From Streptomyces sp. Ag109_O5-10 (GTDB taxonomy: Bacteria; Actinomycetota; Actinomycetes; Streptomycetales; Streptomycetaceae): 64,000 bases of DNA. The position numbers and the translations under genes were made by a program. Numbering within the stretch: the first letter of the stretch is position 1; each line of letters starts with the position of its first letter. Under the pieces are notes generated by a model, which worked only from the letters and a program-made list of their open reading frames with translations, did not search any database and was not told the origin of the DNA. Below, piece by piece: positions 1 through 11,001 of the stretch. The stretch spans positions 1,426,001-1,490,000 of the forward strand of contig NZ_FNTQ01000001.1 in the NCBI RefSeq assembly GCF_900105755.1. Direction: 5' to 3'.

Positions 1-285
1 CAGAAGCAGTACCAGGAGGACTGGGCCACCTCGTACGGCTTCCACATCCCACCGCGCACCTCGATCGCCGGCGGGGCCACCAAGCTCAAGTCCGGCCTGG
101 CCGCCGAGGGCGTGAAGCTCTTCACCGACTACGGCCACTTCGACAACATCGCCTACGACCAGACCATGCAGACCGCGTTCGCCGACGTGATCGCGTCCTC
201 CGTCCGCAAGGACGGCGACCCGGAGGCGGCGCTCGACGCCTGTGACAAGAAGGTCGACGTCGAGCTCAAGAAGCTGTTCGGATAG
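1..285 (+). CDS. ABC sugar-binding lipoprotein, C-terminal 94 residues only
   Basis: The frame is open from the first base and ends at TAG 283-285, so only the C-terminus of the protein lies in the window. It is followed 20 bp later by two sugar-type ABC permeases and a beta-galactosidase. The visible part is hydrophilic and contains YEDWATSYG-like and DQTMQTAFADVI-like stretches, as in the C-terminal lobe of extracellular solute-binding protein family 1. By position it should be the ligand-capturing lipoprotein of the adjacent importer. Ligand specificity cannot be read from this fragment; a galactoside is inferred from the downstream GH2 enzyme. Confidence 0.75.
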   Translation, partial: QKQYQEDWATSYGFHIPPRTSIAGGATKLKSGLAAEGVKLFTDYGHFDNIAYDQTMQTAFADVIASSVRKDGDPEAALDACDKKVDVELKKLFG

Positions 286-305
286 GCCTCCGGGAAGACC
301 ACGAC

Positions 306-1270
306 ATGTCGACCACCACCACACGCGGGGTCGCCCAGCCCGCCCCGGCCAAGGCCGCCGCGGCCCGGCCACGGCGAGGCCTGCGGGGCAACCCGACCGT
401 GAACTTCTGGCTCTTCACCGGGCCCTTCCTCCTCGGCCTGGCGATCTTCGTCGTCGTGCCGATCGGCTGGAGCGTCTGGCTCAGCTTCTTCGACGCCCGC
501 TACACCGTCACGCCGAGCCATTTCATCGGCTTCGACAACTACAAGCAGATCCTGACCAACAGCGGCTTCCCCGACTCGCTGCTGACGTTCACCGTGTTCG
601 CCGCGTTCATCGTGCCGACCACCTGGGCGCTCTCCCTGGGGCTGGCCCTGCTCGTGAACCAGCTGCGGTTCATGCGGGCGTTCTTCCGGTCGGTGTTCTT
701 CCTGCCGACCGCCGTCTCGTACGTGGCCGCCGCCCTGATCTGGAAGATGTCCATCTTCAGCGGTGTCCGCTTCGGGCTCGCGAACACGGTCATCGGGTGG
801 TTCGGCGTCGACACCGTCGCCTGGATGTCCAACCCCACGCCGCCCTGGTACTGGCTGGTCATCGTGACGCTGCGGCTGTGGATCCAGGCGGGCTTCTACA
901 TGATCCTGTTCCTGGCGGCGCTGCAGAACATCCCGGCCGAGCTCTACGAGGCCGCCGCCATCGACGGTGCCAAGCGGGGCCTGCAGACCTTCCGGTACAT
1001 CACGCTGCCCCAGCTGCGCGCCACCTCGACCGCGGTGATCCTGCTGCTGCTCATCGCCGCCTACCAGGCGTTCGACGAGTTCTTCAACATCGTCGGGCAG
1101 AAGGCGACCTGGGCCCAGACACCGCTCATGGAGCTCTACAAGACCGCCCTCGGCACCAGCCAGGACTACGGCGCGGGCAGCGCCGGCGCGGTCGTCCTGT
1201 CGCTGCTCATCTGCCTCGTCACCCTGATCCAGGGCAAGTTCATGGGATTCGGAAGGGGGGACGAGTCCAC

Positions 1271-1274
<4 letters not shown>
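306..1274 (+). CDS. ABC sugar transporter permease, MalF/UgpA type
   Basis: 322-aa integral membrane protein of a carbohydrate ABC importer. A hydrophilic N-terminal 35 residues precede about six membrane segments, starting around residues 36-60. The cytoplasmic EAA loop that docks the ATPase is visible as LYEAAAIDGAKRGLQ with RYITLPQL after it (about residues 215-240). The gene starts 20 bp after the binding-protein gene. Its stop overlaps the start of the next permease by GTGA, so the two are translationally coupled. No ATPase gene is present; Streptomyces sugar importers usually share the MsiK ATPase encoded elsewhere. Substrate is inferred (beta-galactoside) from the GH2 gene in the same operon. 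Confidence 0.93.
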
Positions 1275-5066
<3,792 letters not shown>

Positions 5067-5078
5067 TCCGGCGCGCGG

Positions 5079-6941
5079 TCACCCTCCGTGGCCCGGTCCG
5101 CAGCGGTACAGGGTGTAGGCCGCGACGCGCACCGGCGCGCAGTGGCCGATGGCCCAGCGGACCAGGGCCCGGCCCGGGGTCCGCGCGCCCCGGGCGCGGT
5201 GGCTGAGGTCGTCCGCGGAGAGCAGGACGTAGCGGAGCCGTCCGGTGTCGATCAGGTGGTGGAAGGTGCCGGGTGCCGGGTAGGGCACGTGGGCGGTGAA
5301 GCCGCCGAGCGGGAGGACGGCGGCGTTGTCCGAGAGGATGTACGGCGCCGCCATCTGCCAGCGGGGCACGGCGGCCAGGTAGCGGGCGCCGTCTCGGTGG
5401 GCGGTGAGGTAGGCGAGGACGCGCCGCTGGGCCGGGTCCAGGGCGGCGGCGCCGTTGCGGGTGGCGATGCTGCCGGGGCCGATCCGGCCGAACCCGCCGG
5501 GCTGGTTGTAGCGCAGCGAGGTCGCGGACACGGACCAGACCGTGGGGACGACCAGGACCGCGGCGAGGGCGACGGCCAGGGCGGTCCGGCGCGGGCGTGA
5601 CCCGCCGACGGCGAAGAGGACGAGCGCCGGCAGGCCGAGGACCGCGGCGGCACCGACCGACCAGGGGAAGAAGCGCGGATAGTACAGGGTGAGGGCCGCG
5701 CACCAGCCGACGTTGACGGCGAGGACCGCGCACAGCACGCTCCGGTGCCGCACCCGGGTCACCGCCGTCGCGGCCAGGGCCGACAGCCCCACCGCCACCA
5801 CGCCCATGTAGTAGGTGTGCCCGGTCACGCTGCCGAAGCTGAAGACCAGGAAGAACGTCACCAGCCAGCCGCCCCACAGCAGGTACCCGGCCAGGAAGGG
5901 ATCGGTGCGCGGTGGGCGGCGGCGCCACAGGCCGTACAGCCCGGCTGCCAGGCCCAGCGCCGCCAGCGGGTACAGCCAGCCCGTCTGGCTGGCCAGTCCG
6001 GGGCTGAACATCTTCCAGACGCTGTCCCCCATCCCCACAGAAGCCGTGCCGTGCGCCCGGCCGGCGACGACGCTCCCGGTGCCGGCCGCGTCGACGCCCA
6101 GCGCCTGGAAGCGGTTCAGGAAGTTGTAGCCGACGACCAGGGCGACCGGCGAGTTGTCGGTCGTGCCGTCCAGGTAGGGGCGGGCGGCGGCCGGGGTGAG
6201 GCCGGCGGCCAGCATCCAGGACAGGGACACCGCCAGCATGGCCGCGCCGGACACGGCGAGGTCCCGGATCCGGCGGCGCAGCGTGGTCGGGGCGGCCACC
6301 AGATAGGTCACGGCCAGCGCGGGCAGCACCGCCCAGGCCTCCAGCATCTTGCACTGGAAGGCCGCCCCGACCCAGACACCCGCCAGGACGAGGGAGCGCA
6401 GCCACGCCCGGACGGTGGCCCGCTGGGTGGCCTCGGCGGCCAGCAGCAACAGCAGGACGAAGGGCGCGTCCTCGGTGACCGAGCGGCCGAGGCCGACGGT
6501 CACCGGGGTGAGCGTGAGGAAGGCGGCGGCCAGCAGCCCCGCCGGTACGCCGGCCCAGCGCCGTACCACCGTGTGGAGCAGGACCACCGAGGCCACGCCC
6601 TCCAGGGCCTGCGGGACCACCAGGGACCACGGGTGGAAGCCGAGGACCAGCGCCGACAGGGCCTGCGGCCACAGGAAGCCGGGCAGCTTGTCCAGGGTGA
6701 TGGAGTTGCCCGGGTCGAAGGAGCCGTAGAGGAAGGCGACCGGGTTGTCGGTCATGCTGCGGACCGCGCTCGCGTAGAAGGTGTGGTACGCGCTGTGCCA
6801 GATGCCCCAGAAGTCGAGCAGCGCGGCGACGGCGGCGATGCCCGCGAGGACCGGCCGTTCGTAGCGCCGGGTAGGGCTGCGCGCAGGGGGTGGCGGCTCC
6901 TCGACACGGTCGAGCGGCTCGGCACTGACAGGGCTCGGCAT
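5079..6941 (-). CDS. GT39/ArnT-like membrane mannosyl- or glycosyltransferase
   Basis: 620-aa polytopic membrane protein of the PMT_2/ArnT glycosyltransferase fold, which transfers sugars from polyprenyl-phosphate donors to an acceptor outside the membrane. After a proline-rich, hydrophilic start (residues 1-30) come many membrane helices. The first extracytoplasmic loop has the acidic catalytic signature (YGSFDPGNSITLDKLPGF, about residues 75-90), with FxDPxNxxxxDKxPG typical of actinobacterial members. The second catalytic-type motif GRSVTEDAPF is near residue 150. A long periplasmic C-terminal domain follows. It is convergent with the beta-galactosidase gene, separated by 12 bp. The acceptor is unknown. 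A GGAGG site lies 10 nt before the ATG. Confidence 0.85.
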   Translation of the reverse strand: MPSPVSAEPLDRVEEPPPPARSPTRRYERPVLAGIAAVAALLDFWGIWHSAYHTFYASAVRSMTDNPVAFLYGSFDPGNSITLDKLPGFLWPQALSALVLGFHPWSLVVPQALEGVASVVLLHTVVRRWAGVPAGLLAAAFLTLTPVTVGLGRSVTEDAPFVLLLLLAAEATQRATVRAWLRSLVLAGVWVGAAFQCKMLEAWAVLPALAVTYLVAAPTTLRRRIRDLAVSGAAMLAVSLSWMLAAGLTPAAARPYLDGTTDNSPVALVVGYNFLNRFQALGVDAAGTGSVVAGRAHGTASVGMGDSVWKMFSPGLASQTGWLYPLAALGLAAGLYGLWRRRPPRTDPFLAGYLLWGGWLVTFFLVFSFGSVTGHTYYMGVVAVGLSALAATAVTRVRHRSVLCAVLAVNVGWCAALTLYYPRFFPWSVGAAAVLGLPALVLFAVGGSRPRRTALAVALAAVLVVPTVWSVSATSLRYNQPGGFGRIGPGSIATRNGAAALDPAQRRVLAYLTAHRDGARYLAAVPRWQMAAPYILSDNAAVLPLGGFTAHVPYPAPGTFHHLIDTGRLRYVLLSADDLSHRARGARTPGRALVRWAIGHCAPVRVAAYTLYRCGPGHGG

Positions 6942-7050
6942 CGCGGACGGCCTCCAGGACTCCCGGTATCCAGGACTTCCAGAACGCCCCGGAGTGCTAC
7001 GGCCTGTAGGACGACCGGACTCCGGCGAACGTCACGTCCGGGTTGTCAAG

Positions 7051-7067
7051 GAACATCCAGGATGTTC
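7051..7067. promoter_or_regulatory. Perfect 17-bp palindrome, putative operator
   Basis: GAACATCCAGGATGTTC is a perfect 8+1+8 inverted repeat in the 175-bp gap between the GT39 gene and the dehydroshikimate dehydratase gene. A one-base loop cannot form a terminator hairpin, so a protein-binding site is more likely. On the minus strand it sits directly upstream of TTGACA (7049-7044), pointing at the GT39 gene. A start point and a -10 box are not clear. The regulator is unknown. Confidence 0.45.
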
Positions 7068-7116
7068 GTGAGTATCGGTCATGGAGGCTGTAAGAATCCC
7101 GAACCGCGCCCGTCTC

Positions 7117-8934
7117 TCATCGGTCGGCGTGCTGGGCGGCGAGGCGCACCGGGGCGTTCCGGGCGCCGTATCCGCGGTATCCGGGATCCCGCTCGACCAG
7201 TTCGAAGAACACCCGGCCGACCGTCCGCGTGTAGCAGTGCCGGAAGACGCCGCCCGCGTCCCGGTCGTAGAGGATGCCGAGGTCGCGGTACGTGTCCAGC
7301 TCGGCGTCGGAGAGGTCGTACCGGGCGGCGAGGTCGTCGTGGTAGTTGGCGGGGATGGGCAGCAGACCGCCGCCGGCCGCCCGGAAGGCACGGGCGGCGG
7401 CGACCACGTCCGGGACGGCCAGGGCGATGTGCTGGGCGTGCAGGGTGTCGTCGGCCGGGGCCGCGCCGACCCCGAGGACGATCCGGACGCTGCCGTCGGC
7501 GTTGCTGACGGCGCGGGAGCGCAGCAGTCCGTAGGGGTCGGCGACGTCGACGCTCTCCTGGGGGTGCAGGCCGAGGACGCCGCGGTGGAAGAGGACCGCC
7601 TCGTCGTACTGGTGCCAGGGCTGGGTGAGCGCGAGGTGGTCGATGCGCGCCCCGGCCGACCCCGGCCCGTGCGGCACCGCGGCGAAGTCGTCCCGCCAGT
7701 GCGGGAGTTCGGGGTCGTGGCCAGTGGCGCAGAAGAACAGCTCGGTGCCGTCGGGTGCGGCGACCGCGTCGAGCGGGGCGTCCTCGGGGGCGCGGCGGCG
7801 GGGCAGCACGGGGGCGAGCAGGGCCTCGGCCCGTCGGGCGGCGGCCCGCGGGTCCGGTGACTCCAGGCCGATCGCGGCGAGGCCGGTGCCGTCGATGGGG
7901 GTCCCCCCGCTCGAGCGAAGCCGAGAGTGGGGGAGGGCGGCGGGACCGGTGTTGACCAGGATCCGGGCCTCGCCCTGCTCCCAGAGGTCGACGGGCTTGC
8001 TCCGATGACGTGCGGTGCGGGCGAAGCCCAGAGCCCCGAGCAACGCCGAGACGGGTTCGGCGTCCGGCGTGACGAGTTCGGCGAAGGCGACCCCCGTCGG
8101 TACGACCGGCGCGGGCAACTCCCCTACCCCGAGTGCCTCGTGCAGCACCAGCAGCGAACGGTGCGCGTCGACGGCGGCCGGCCCGGCCTTGGCCTGCCGG
8201 AAGACGTCGTTGAAGACTTCGAGGGAGAGCGGCCCGTCGTACCCGGCGCGCAGCACGTGCCGCACGAGCCCGGCGACGTCGAACCCGCCCTGCCCGGGGA
8301 AGCACCGGTAGTGCCGGCTCCACTGGAGCACGTCCATCGCGAGCATCGGGGCATCGGCCAGCTGGAGGAAGAAGATCTTCGCACCGGGGATGTCCTCGAT
8401 GCCCTGGGGATCGGATCCGCGGGACAGGATGTGGAAGCTGTCGAGGCAGGTGCCGAGGGCGGGGTGGCCGGCCGCCTCGACGATCCGCCAGGCGTGGTCG
8501 TACGTGCTGACGTGCCGCCCCCAGGCGAGCGCCTCGTAGGCGACGCGGATGCCGAAGTCCTGTGCCAGGTCGGCGAGTCGAGCCAGCTGGGAGGCGGCGA
8601 GATCGTCGTCGTCGATCGTGAGCGGCGAGACGGAGGAGCAGACGAGGACGGTGTCGGCGCCCAGTTCCCGCATGAGCTCGAACTTGTGCCGGGCGCGGCG
8701 CAGATTGCGTGCGAACTCGCCGTCGGGGACGGCTTCGATGTCCCGCACGGGCTGGTAGAGATCGACGGTCAGTCCGAGATCGGCGCACCGGGCCCGTATC
8801 TCGCGGGGAGACAGCGGACTGGCCAGCAGATCGTTCTCGAAGATCTCCACGCCGTCGAACCCGGCCCGGGAGGCGGCGGTGAGCTTTTCGGTGAGTGACC
8901 CACTGAGTGAGACAGTAGCGATGGAAGTACGCAT
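7117..8934 (-). CDS. Bifunctional isomerase/HPPD-like 3-dehydroshikimate dehydratase
   Basis: 605-aa protein with an N-terminal AP-endonuclease-2/TIM-barrel domain (residues 1-270) and a C-terminal vicinal-oxygen-chelate, HPPD-like domain (about 290-605). This architecture is that of QsuB/QuiC1-type 3-dehydroshikimate dehydratases, which make protocatechuate. Metal ligands of the HPPD half are recognisable as His in IDHLAL, His in QHIAL and Glu in FELVERD. The frame stays open far upstream (to 9525), but ATG at 8934 begins the conserved MRTSIATVSLSG start. Residues 334-346 are encoded by a dispersed Streptomyces hairpin repeat. Neighbouring shikimate dehydrogenase, TetR and transporter genes support a role in shikimate/quinate catabolism. 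Confidence 0.88.
   Translation of the reverse strand: MRTSIATVSLSGSLTEKLTAASRAGFDGVEIFENDLLASPLSPREIRARCADLGLTVDLYQPVRDIEAVPDGEFARNLRRARHKFELMRELGADTVLVCSSVSPLTIDDDDLAASQLARLADLAQDFGIRVAYEALAWGRHVSTYDHAWRIVEAAGHPALGTCLDSFHILSRGSDPQGIEDIPGAKIFFLQLADAPMLAMDVLQWSRHYRCFPGQGGFDVAGLVRHVLRAGYDGPLSLEVFNDVFRQAKAGPAAVDAHRSLLVLHEALGVGELPAPVVPTGVAFAELVTPDAEPVSALLGALGFARTARHRSKPVDLWEQGEARILVNTGPAALPHSRLRSSGGTPIDGTGLAAIGLESPDPRAAARRAEALLAPVLPRRRAPEDAPLDAVAAPDGTELFFCATGHDPELPHWRDDFAAVPHGPGSAGARIDHLALTQPWHQYDEAVLFHRGVLGLHPQESVDVADPYGLLRSRAVSNADGSVRIVLGVGAAPADDTLHAQHIALAVPDVVAAARAFRAAGGGLLPIPANYHDDLAARYDLSDAELDTYRDLGILYDRDAGGVFRHCYTRTVGRVFFELVERDPGYRGYGARNAPVRLAAQHADR
7898..7936. repeat. Streptomyces hairpin repeat inside a coding sequence
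   Basis: The stretch contains CCCCCGCTC and GAGTGGGGG arms (9-bp stem with one G-T pair) around a GAGCGAAGCC-type loop. This is a familiar intergenic repeat of Streptomyces genomes, but here it lies in frame within the dehydroshikimate dehydratase gene. It adds the residues LPHSRLRSSGGTP to the HPPD-like domain. The same five-C, wobble, three-pair stem plan recurs in the element at 8989-9009. Confidence 0.7.
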
Positions 8935-8957
8935 GACCCTTTTCCTCGGGGATGTGC

Positions 8958-9030
8958 AGCGCCCCCGCTCCCGGGGGCGCTGGGGGTACCCCCGGCCGAA
9001 GGCTGGGGGAGGAACCGCGCGACCAGCCGC
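8958..9030. repeat. Compound intergenic hairpin repeat
   Basis: The gap between the shikimate dehydrogenase stop and the dehydratase start holds two adjacent hairpins. The first is AGCGCCCCCG (8958-8967) with its exact complement (8972-8981) and a 4-nt loop. The second is CCCCCGGCC (8989-8997) with GGCTGGGGG (9001-9009) and a GAA loop. GGAACCGCGCGACCAGCC follows. This composite is a widely dispersed Streptomyces intergenic repeat (general knowledge). It lies inside the putative dehydrogenase-dehydratase operon and could act as an attenuator or stabiliser of mRNA. Confidence 0.7.
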
Positions 9031-9046
9031 AATCGGCCCGCGCCGG

Positions 9047-9928
9047 TCACACAACCTGCCCCGCCGGCCGCTCGCCCAGCTCCGCGATGTCGGCGAGCAT
9101 CCGACCGCTGTCCGGCTCCCGCCCCGTGAACAACCGAAACGCGTCCGCCGCCTGGAACGCAGCCATACCGCCCCCGTCCAGCACCGCACACCCCAGCGCC
9201 CGAGCGGTCCGCAGCAGCTCCGTGTCCAGCGGCCGGTACACCACCTCGGCCACCCACAACCCGGGACGCAGCAACTCCGTGGGCACCGGCAGCCCCGGAT
9301 GCGCAGCCATCCCGGTGGGCGTCGCGTGGACGAGCCCGTCCGCGCCGGCCAGCAATTCCGGCAGCCGCTCCAGACCCGCGGCCACCGCGCGGCCCGCCCC
9401 GAACTGCCCGCACAGCTGCTGGGCCAGCCCTGCCGCCCGGTCGGCCACCGCGTCCACGACCGTGACCCGCCCGGCCCCCAGCGTGAGCGTCGCATGCGCG
9501 ACGGCGGCCCCGGCGCCCCCGGCACCGAGCTGTACGACCCTCTCCAGCGGAGCGTCCCGCAGGCCGCGTGCGAACGACGCCGCGAACCCGGTCACGTCCG
9601 TGTTGTGGCCGACGGCCCGCCCGCCGTCCTCGAAGACCACCGTGTTGACGGCACCGAGCGCCTCGGCCTGCGGGGAGAGTGCGTCCAGGTGCTCGATGAC
9701 CAGCTGCTTGCAGGGGTGCGTGATGTTCAGCCCGTCGAAGCCGAGATCGCGGGCCGCCCGCACCAGCCGCCCGACGGCCTCCGGCGGAACACCGGCCACG
9801 TCGATGTCGATCAGCCGGTACAGGTACCGCAGTCCCTGCCGGTCGGCCTCGCGCTGGTGCAGGGCGGGGCTGAGCGACGGGCCGATGCCGGAACCGATCA
9901 GTCCGACGAGATACGAGTCCTTGGCCAC
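9047..9928 (-). CDS. Shikimate/quinate dehydrogenase (AroE/QsuD family)
   Basis: 293-aa NAD(P)-dependent dehydrogenase interconverting shikimate and 3-dehydroshikimate, or quinate and 3-dehydroquinate. The substrate-binding motif SLSPALH is near the N-terminus. The catalytic lysine motif reads GLNITHPCKQ, NTDVTGF supplies the conserved Asp, and GAGGAGAAV is the nucleotide-binding loop. The GTG start at 9928 has CTGGAGGG 8 nt upstream. The gene precedes the dehydroshikimate dehydratase on the same strand, with a hairpin repeat between them. A biosynthetic AroE is normally in an aro context; here the dehydratase, TetR and MFS neighbours point to a catabolic enzyme of the QsuD type. Confidence 0.9.
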   Translation of the reverse strand: MAKDSYLVGLIGSGIGPSLSPALHQREADRQGLRYLYRLIDIDVAGVPPEAVGRLVRAARDLGFDGLNITHPCKQLVIEHLDALSPQAEALGAVNTVVFEDGGRAVGHNTDVTGFAASFARGLRDAPLERVVQLGAGGAGAAVAHATLTLGAGRVTVVDAVADRAAGLAQQLCGQFGAGRAVAAGLERLPELLAGADGLVHATPTGMAAHPGLPVPTELLRPGLWVAEVVYRPLDTELLRTARALGCAVLDGGGMAAFQAADAFRLFTGREPDSGRMLADIAELGERPAGQVV

Positions 9929-9956
9929 GTGGCCCTCCAGAGCGGCATCGCGAACG

Positions 9957-9980
9957 CTAATGTACGAACTAGTACGTTAG
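9957..9980. promoter_or_regulatory. 24-bp palindromic operator 1 of the shikimate locus
   Basis: Half-sites CTAATGTAC and GTACGTTAG flank a 6-bp spacer; the arms match except for one position. It lies 29 bp upstream of the shikimate dehydrogenase start, between that gene and the divergent TetR gene. A second 24-bp site with the same CTAAY...RTTAG ends lies before the transporter gene (10877-10900). The pair is best explained as binding sites of the local TetR regulator. Confidence 0.7.
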
Positions 9981-10102
9981 CTATAACACCGGAGAACCCG
10001 GCGGGGGAAGACCTCGGGGGCACCGCCTCCGTCCCGGGCTTCTACAATCTCCGCACCGGCCTCCCCCCGCGAAGGAGCCCGACAGGAACCCGAGGGAACC
10101 CG

Positions 10103-10768
10103 ATGACCAGCGTCGACGAACCGGCACAGACCAACGGGCGGCTCCGTGACGCCGTCCGCACCCGGGCCGAGATCCTCGACGTGGCCACCCAGGAGTTCGC
10201 CCGGGCCGGCTACGACGGGGCCCGCGTCGACGAGATCGCGGCCCGCACCCGCACCACGAAACGGATGATCTACTACTACTTCGGCGGCAAGGAGCAGCTG
10301 TTCACGGCGGTCCTGGAGCGCGCGTACGGCGTGATCCGCGAGGCCGAGCAGCAGCTTGACGTCGAGCACCTGGACCCGGTCGCGGCGATCCGCCGGCTCG
10401 CCGAGCTGACCTTCGACCACCACGAGCAGCACCCGGACTTCATCCGCCTGGTCAGCATCGAGAACATCCATGGCGCCGAGCACATCGCGGCCTCCGAGAA
10501 GCTCGGCAGGATCGGCTCGCCGGCCCTGGAGGTGATCCGCCGGATCCTGGCCGCCGGGCAGGAGTCCGGCCTTTTCACCGCCGACGTGGACGCCGTCGAC
10601 CTGCACGCGATGATCAGCTCGTTCTGCTTCTTCCGGGTGGCCAACCGGGCGACCTTCGGCGCCCTCTTCGGCCGCGACCTGGTGGACCCGGCGCAGCGCG
10701 CGCACTACCGGGCCATGCTCGGCGACATGGTGATCGCCTACCTGACCGCGGAGCGCGCGGCGGACTGA
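10103..10768 (+). CDS. TetR-family regulator of shikimate catabolism
   Basis: 221-aa regulator. The N-terminal helix-turn-helix domain spans about residues 15-75, with ILDVATQEFARAGYDGARV, then EIAARTRTTKRMIYYYFGGKEQL, the classical TetR recognition helix ending in YYYF. The C-terminal part resembles the TetR_C ligand domain (DHHEQHPDFIRLV). The longer open frame upstream is a shadow; ATG at 10103 fits the family. It is divergent from the shikimate dehydrogenase and followed by the transporter. TACAAT at 10043-10048 is a plausible -10 box. Two related palindromes flank the gene. The inducer is probably shikimate, quinate or a downstream metabolite (inference). Confidence 0.88.
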   Translation: MTSVDEPAQTNGRLRDAVRTRAEILDVATQEFARAGYDGARVDEIAARTRTTKRMIYYYFGGKEQLFTAVLERAYGVIREAEQQLDVEHLDPVAAIRRLAELTFDHHEQHPDFIRLVSIENIHGAEHIAASEKLGRIGSPALEVIRRILAAGQESGLFTADVDAVDLHAMISSFCFFRVANRATFGALFGRDLVDPAQRAHYRAMLGDMVIAYLTAERAAD

Positions 10769-10832
10769 CCGCGCCGGGCGGCGGACACCCGACGCGGACC
10801 CGGGCGGGACCGTACGGGACCGGCGCGACCTC

Positions 10833-10861
10833 TTGACACCGGGGTAACGCGAGCGCAACAT
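10833..10861 (+). promoter_or_regulatory. Promoter of the MHS transporter gene
   Basis: TTGACA (10833-10838) and CAACAT (10856-10861) are separated by 17 bp, a good match to the main vegetative sigma factor. The predicted start near 10868 is immediately before the palindrome at 10877-10900, so a bound repressor would block the promoter or early elongation. Confidence 0.6.
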
Positions 10862-10876
10862 CCGTACCCATCGCGA

Positions 10877-10900
10877 CTAACTATCCAGTGGGTTAATTAG
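10877..10900. promoter_or_regulatory. 24-bp palindromic operator 2 of the shikimate locus
   Basis: Ends CTAAC and ATTAG are separated by 14 bp, with further symmetric TA and CC/GG pairs inside; 8 of 12 positions are symmetric. Length and outer half-sites (CTAAY / RTTAG) match operator 1 at 9957-9980. It is placed just downstream of the predicted transcription start of the transporter gene. Confidence 0.62.
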
Positions 10901-11001
10901 CACCCGGCCCCTGGCCCGCCGACCCCCGTCATCCCTGGGAACCGGCCTTCTCCCCCGCCGCTCACTCCGCCTGCGTTGGAGTTCCCCGAAGGAGCACCGC
11001 C

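Noticed and set aside
7051..7067. LexA (SOS) box
   Set aside because: Actinobacterial boxes have GAAC and GTTC separated by 4 bp; here the gap is 9 bp and no repair gene is adjacent.
7117..9525. An open frame of 802 codons joining the dehydratase to sequence antisense-phase with the shikimate dehydrogenase
   Set aside because: The upstream 197 codons overlap the dehydrogenase gene in another frame, and the conserved MRTSIATVSL start lies at 8934. A fusion enzyme is not supported.
8879..10768. A 629-codon plus-strand frame ending in the TetR gene
   Set aside because: Only the last 221 codons show TetR homology. The first 400 are Arg/Pro/Gly-rich shadow of minus-strand genes.
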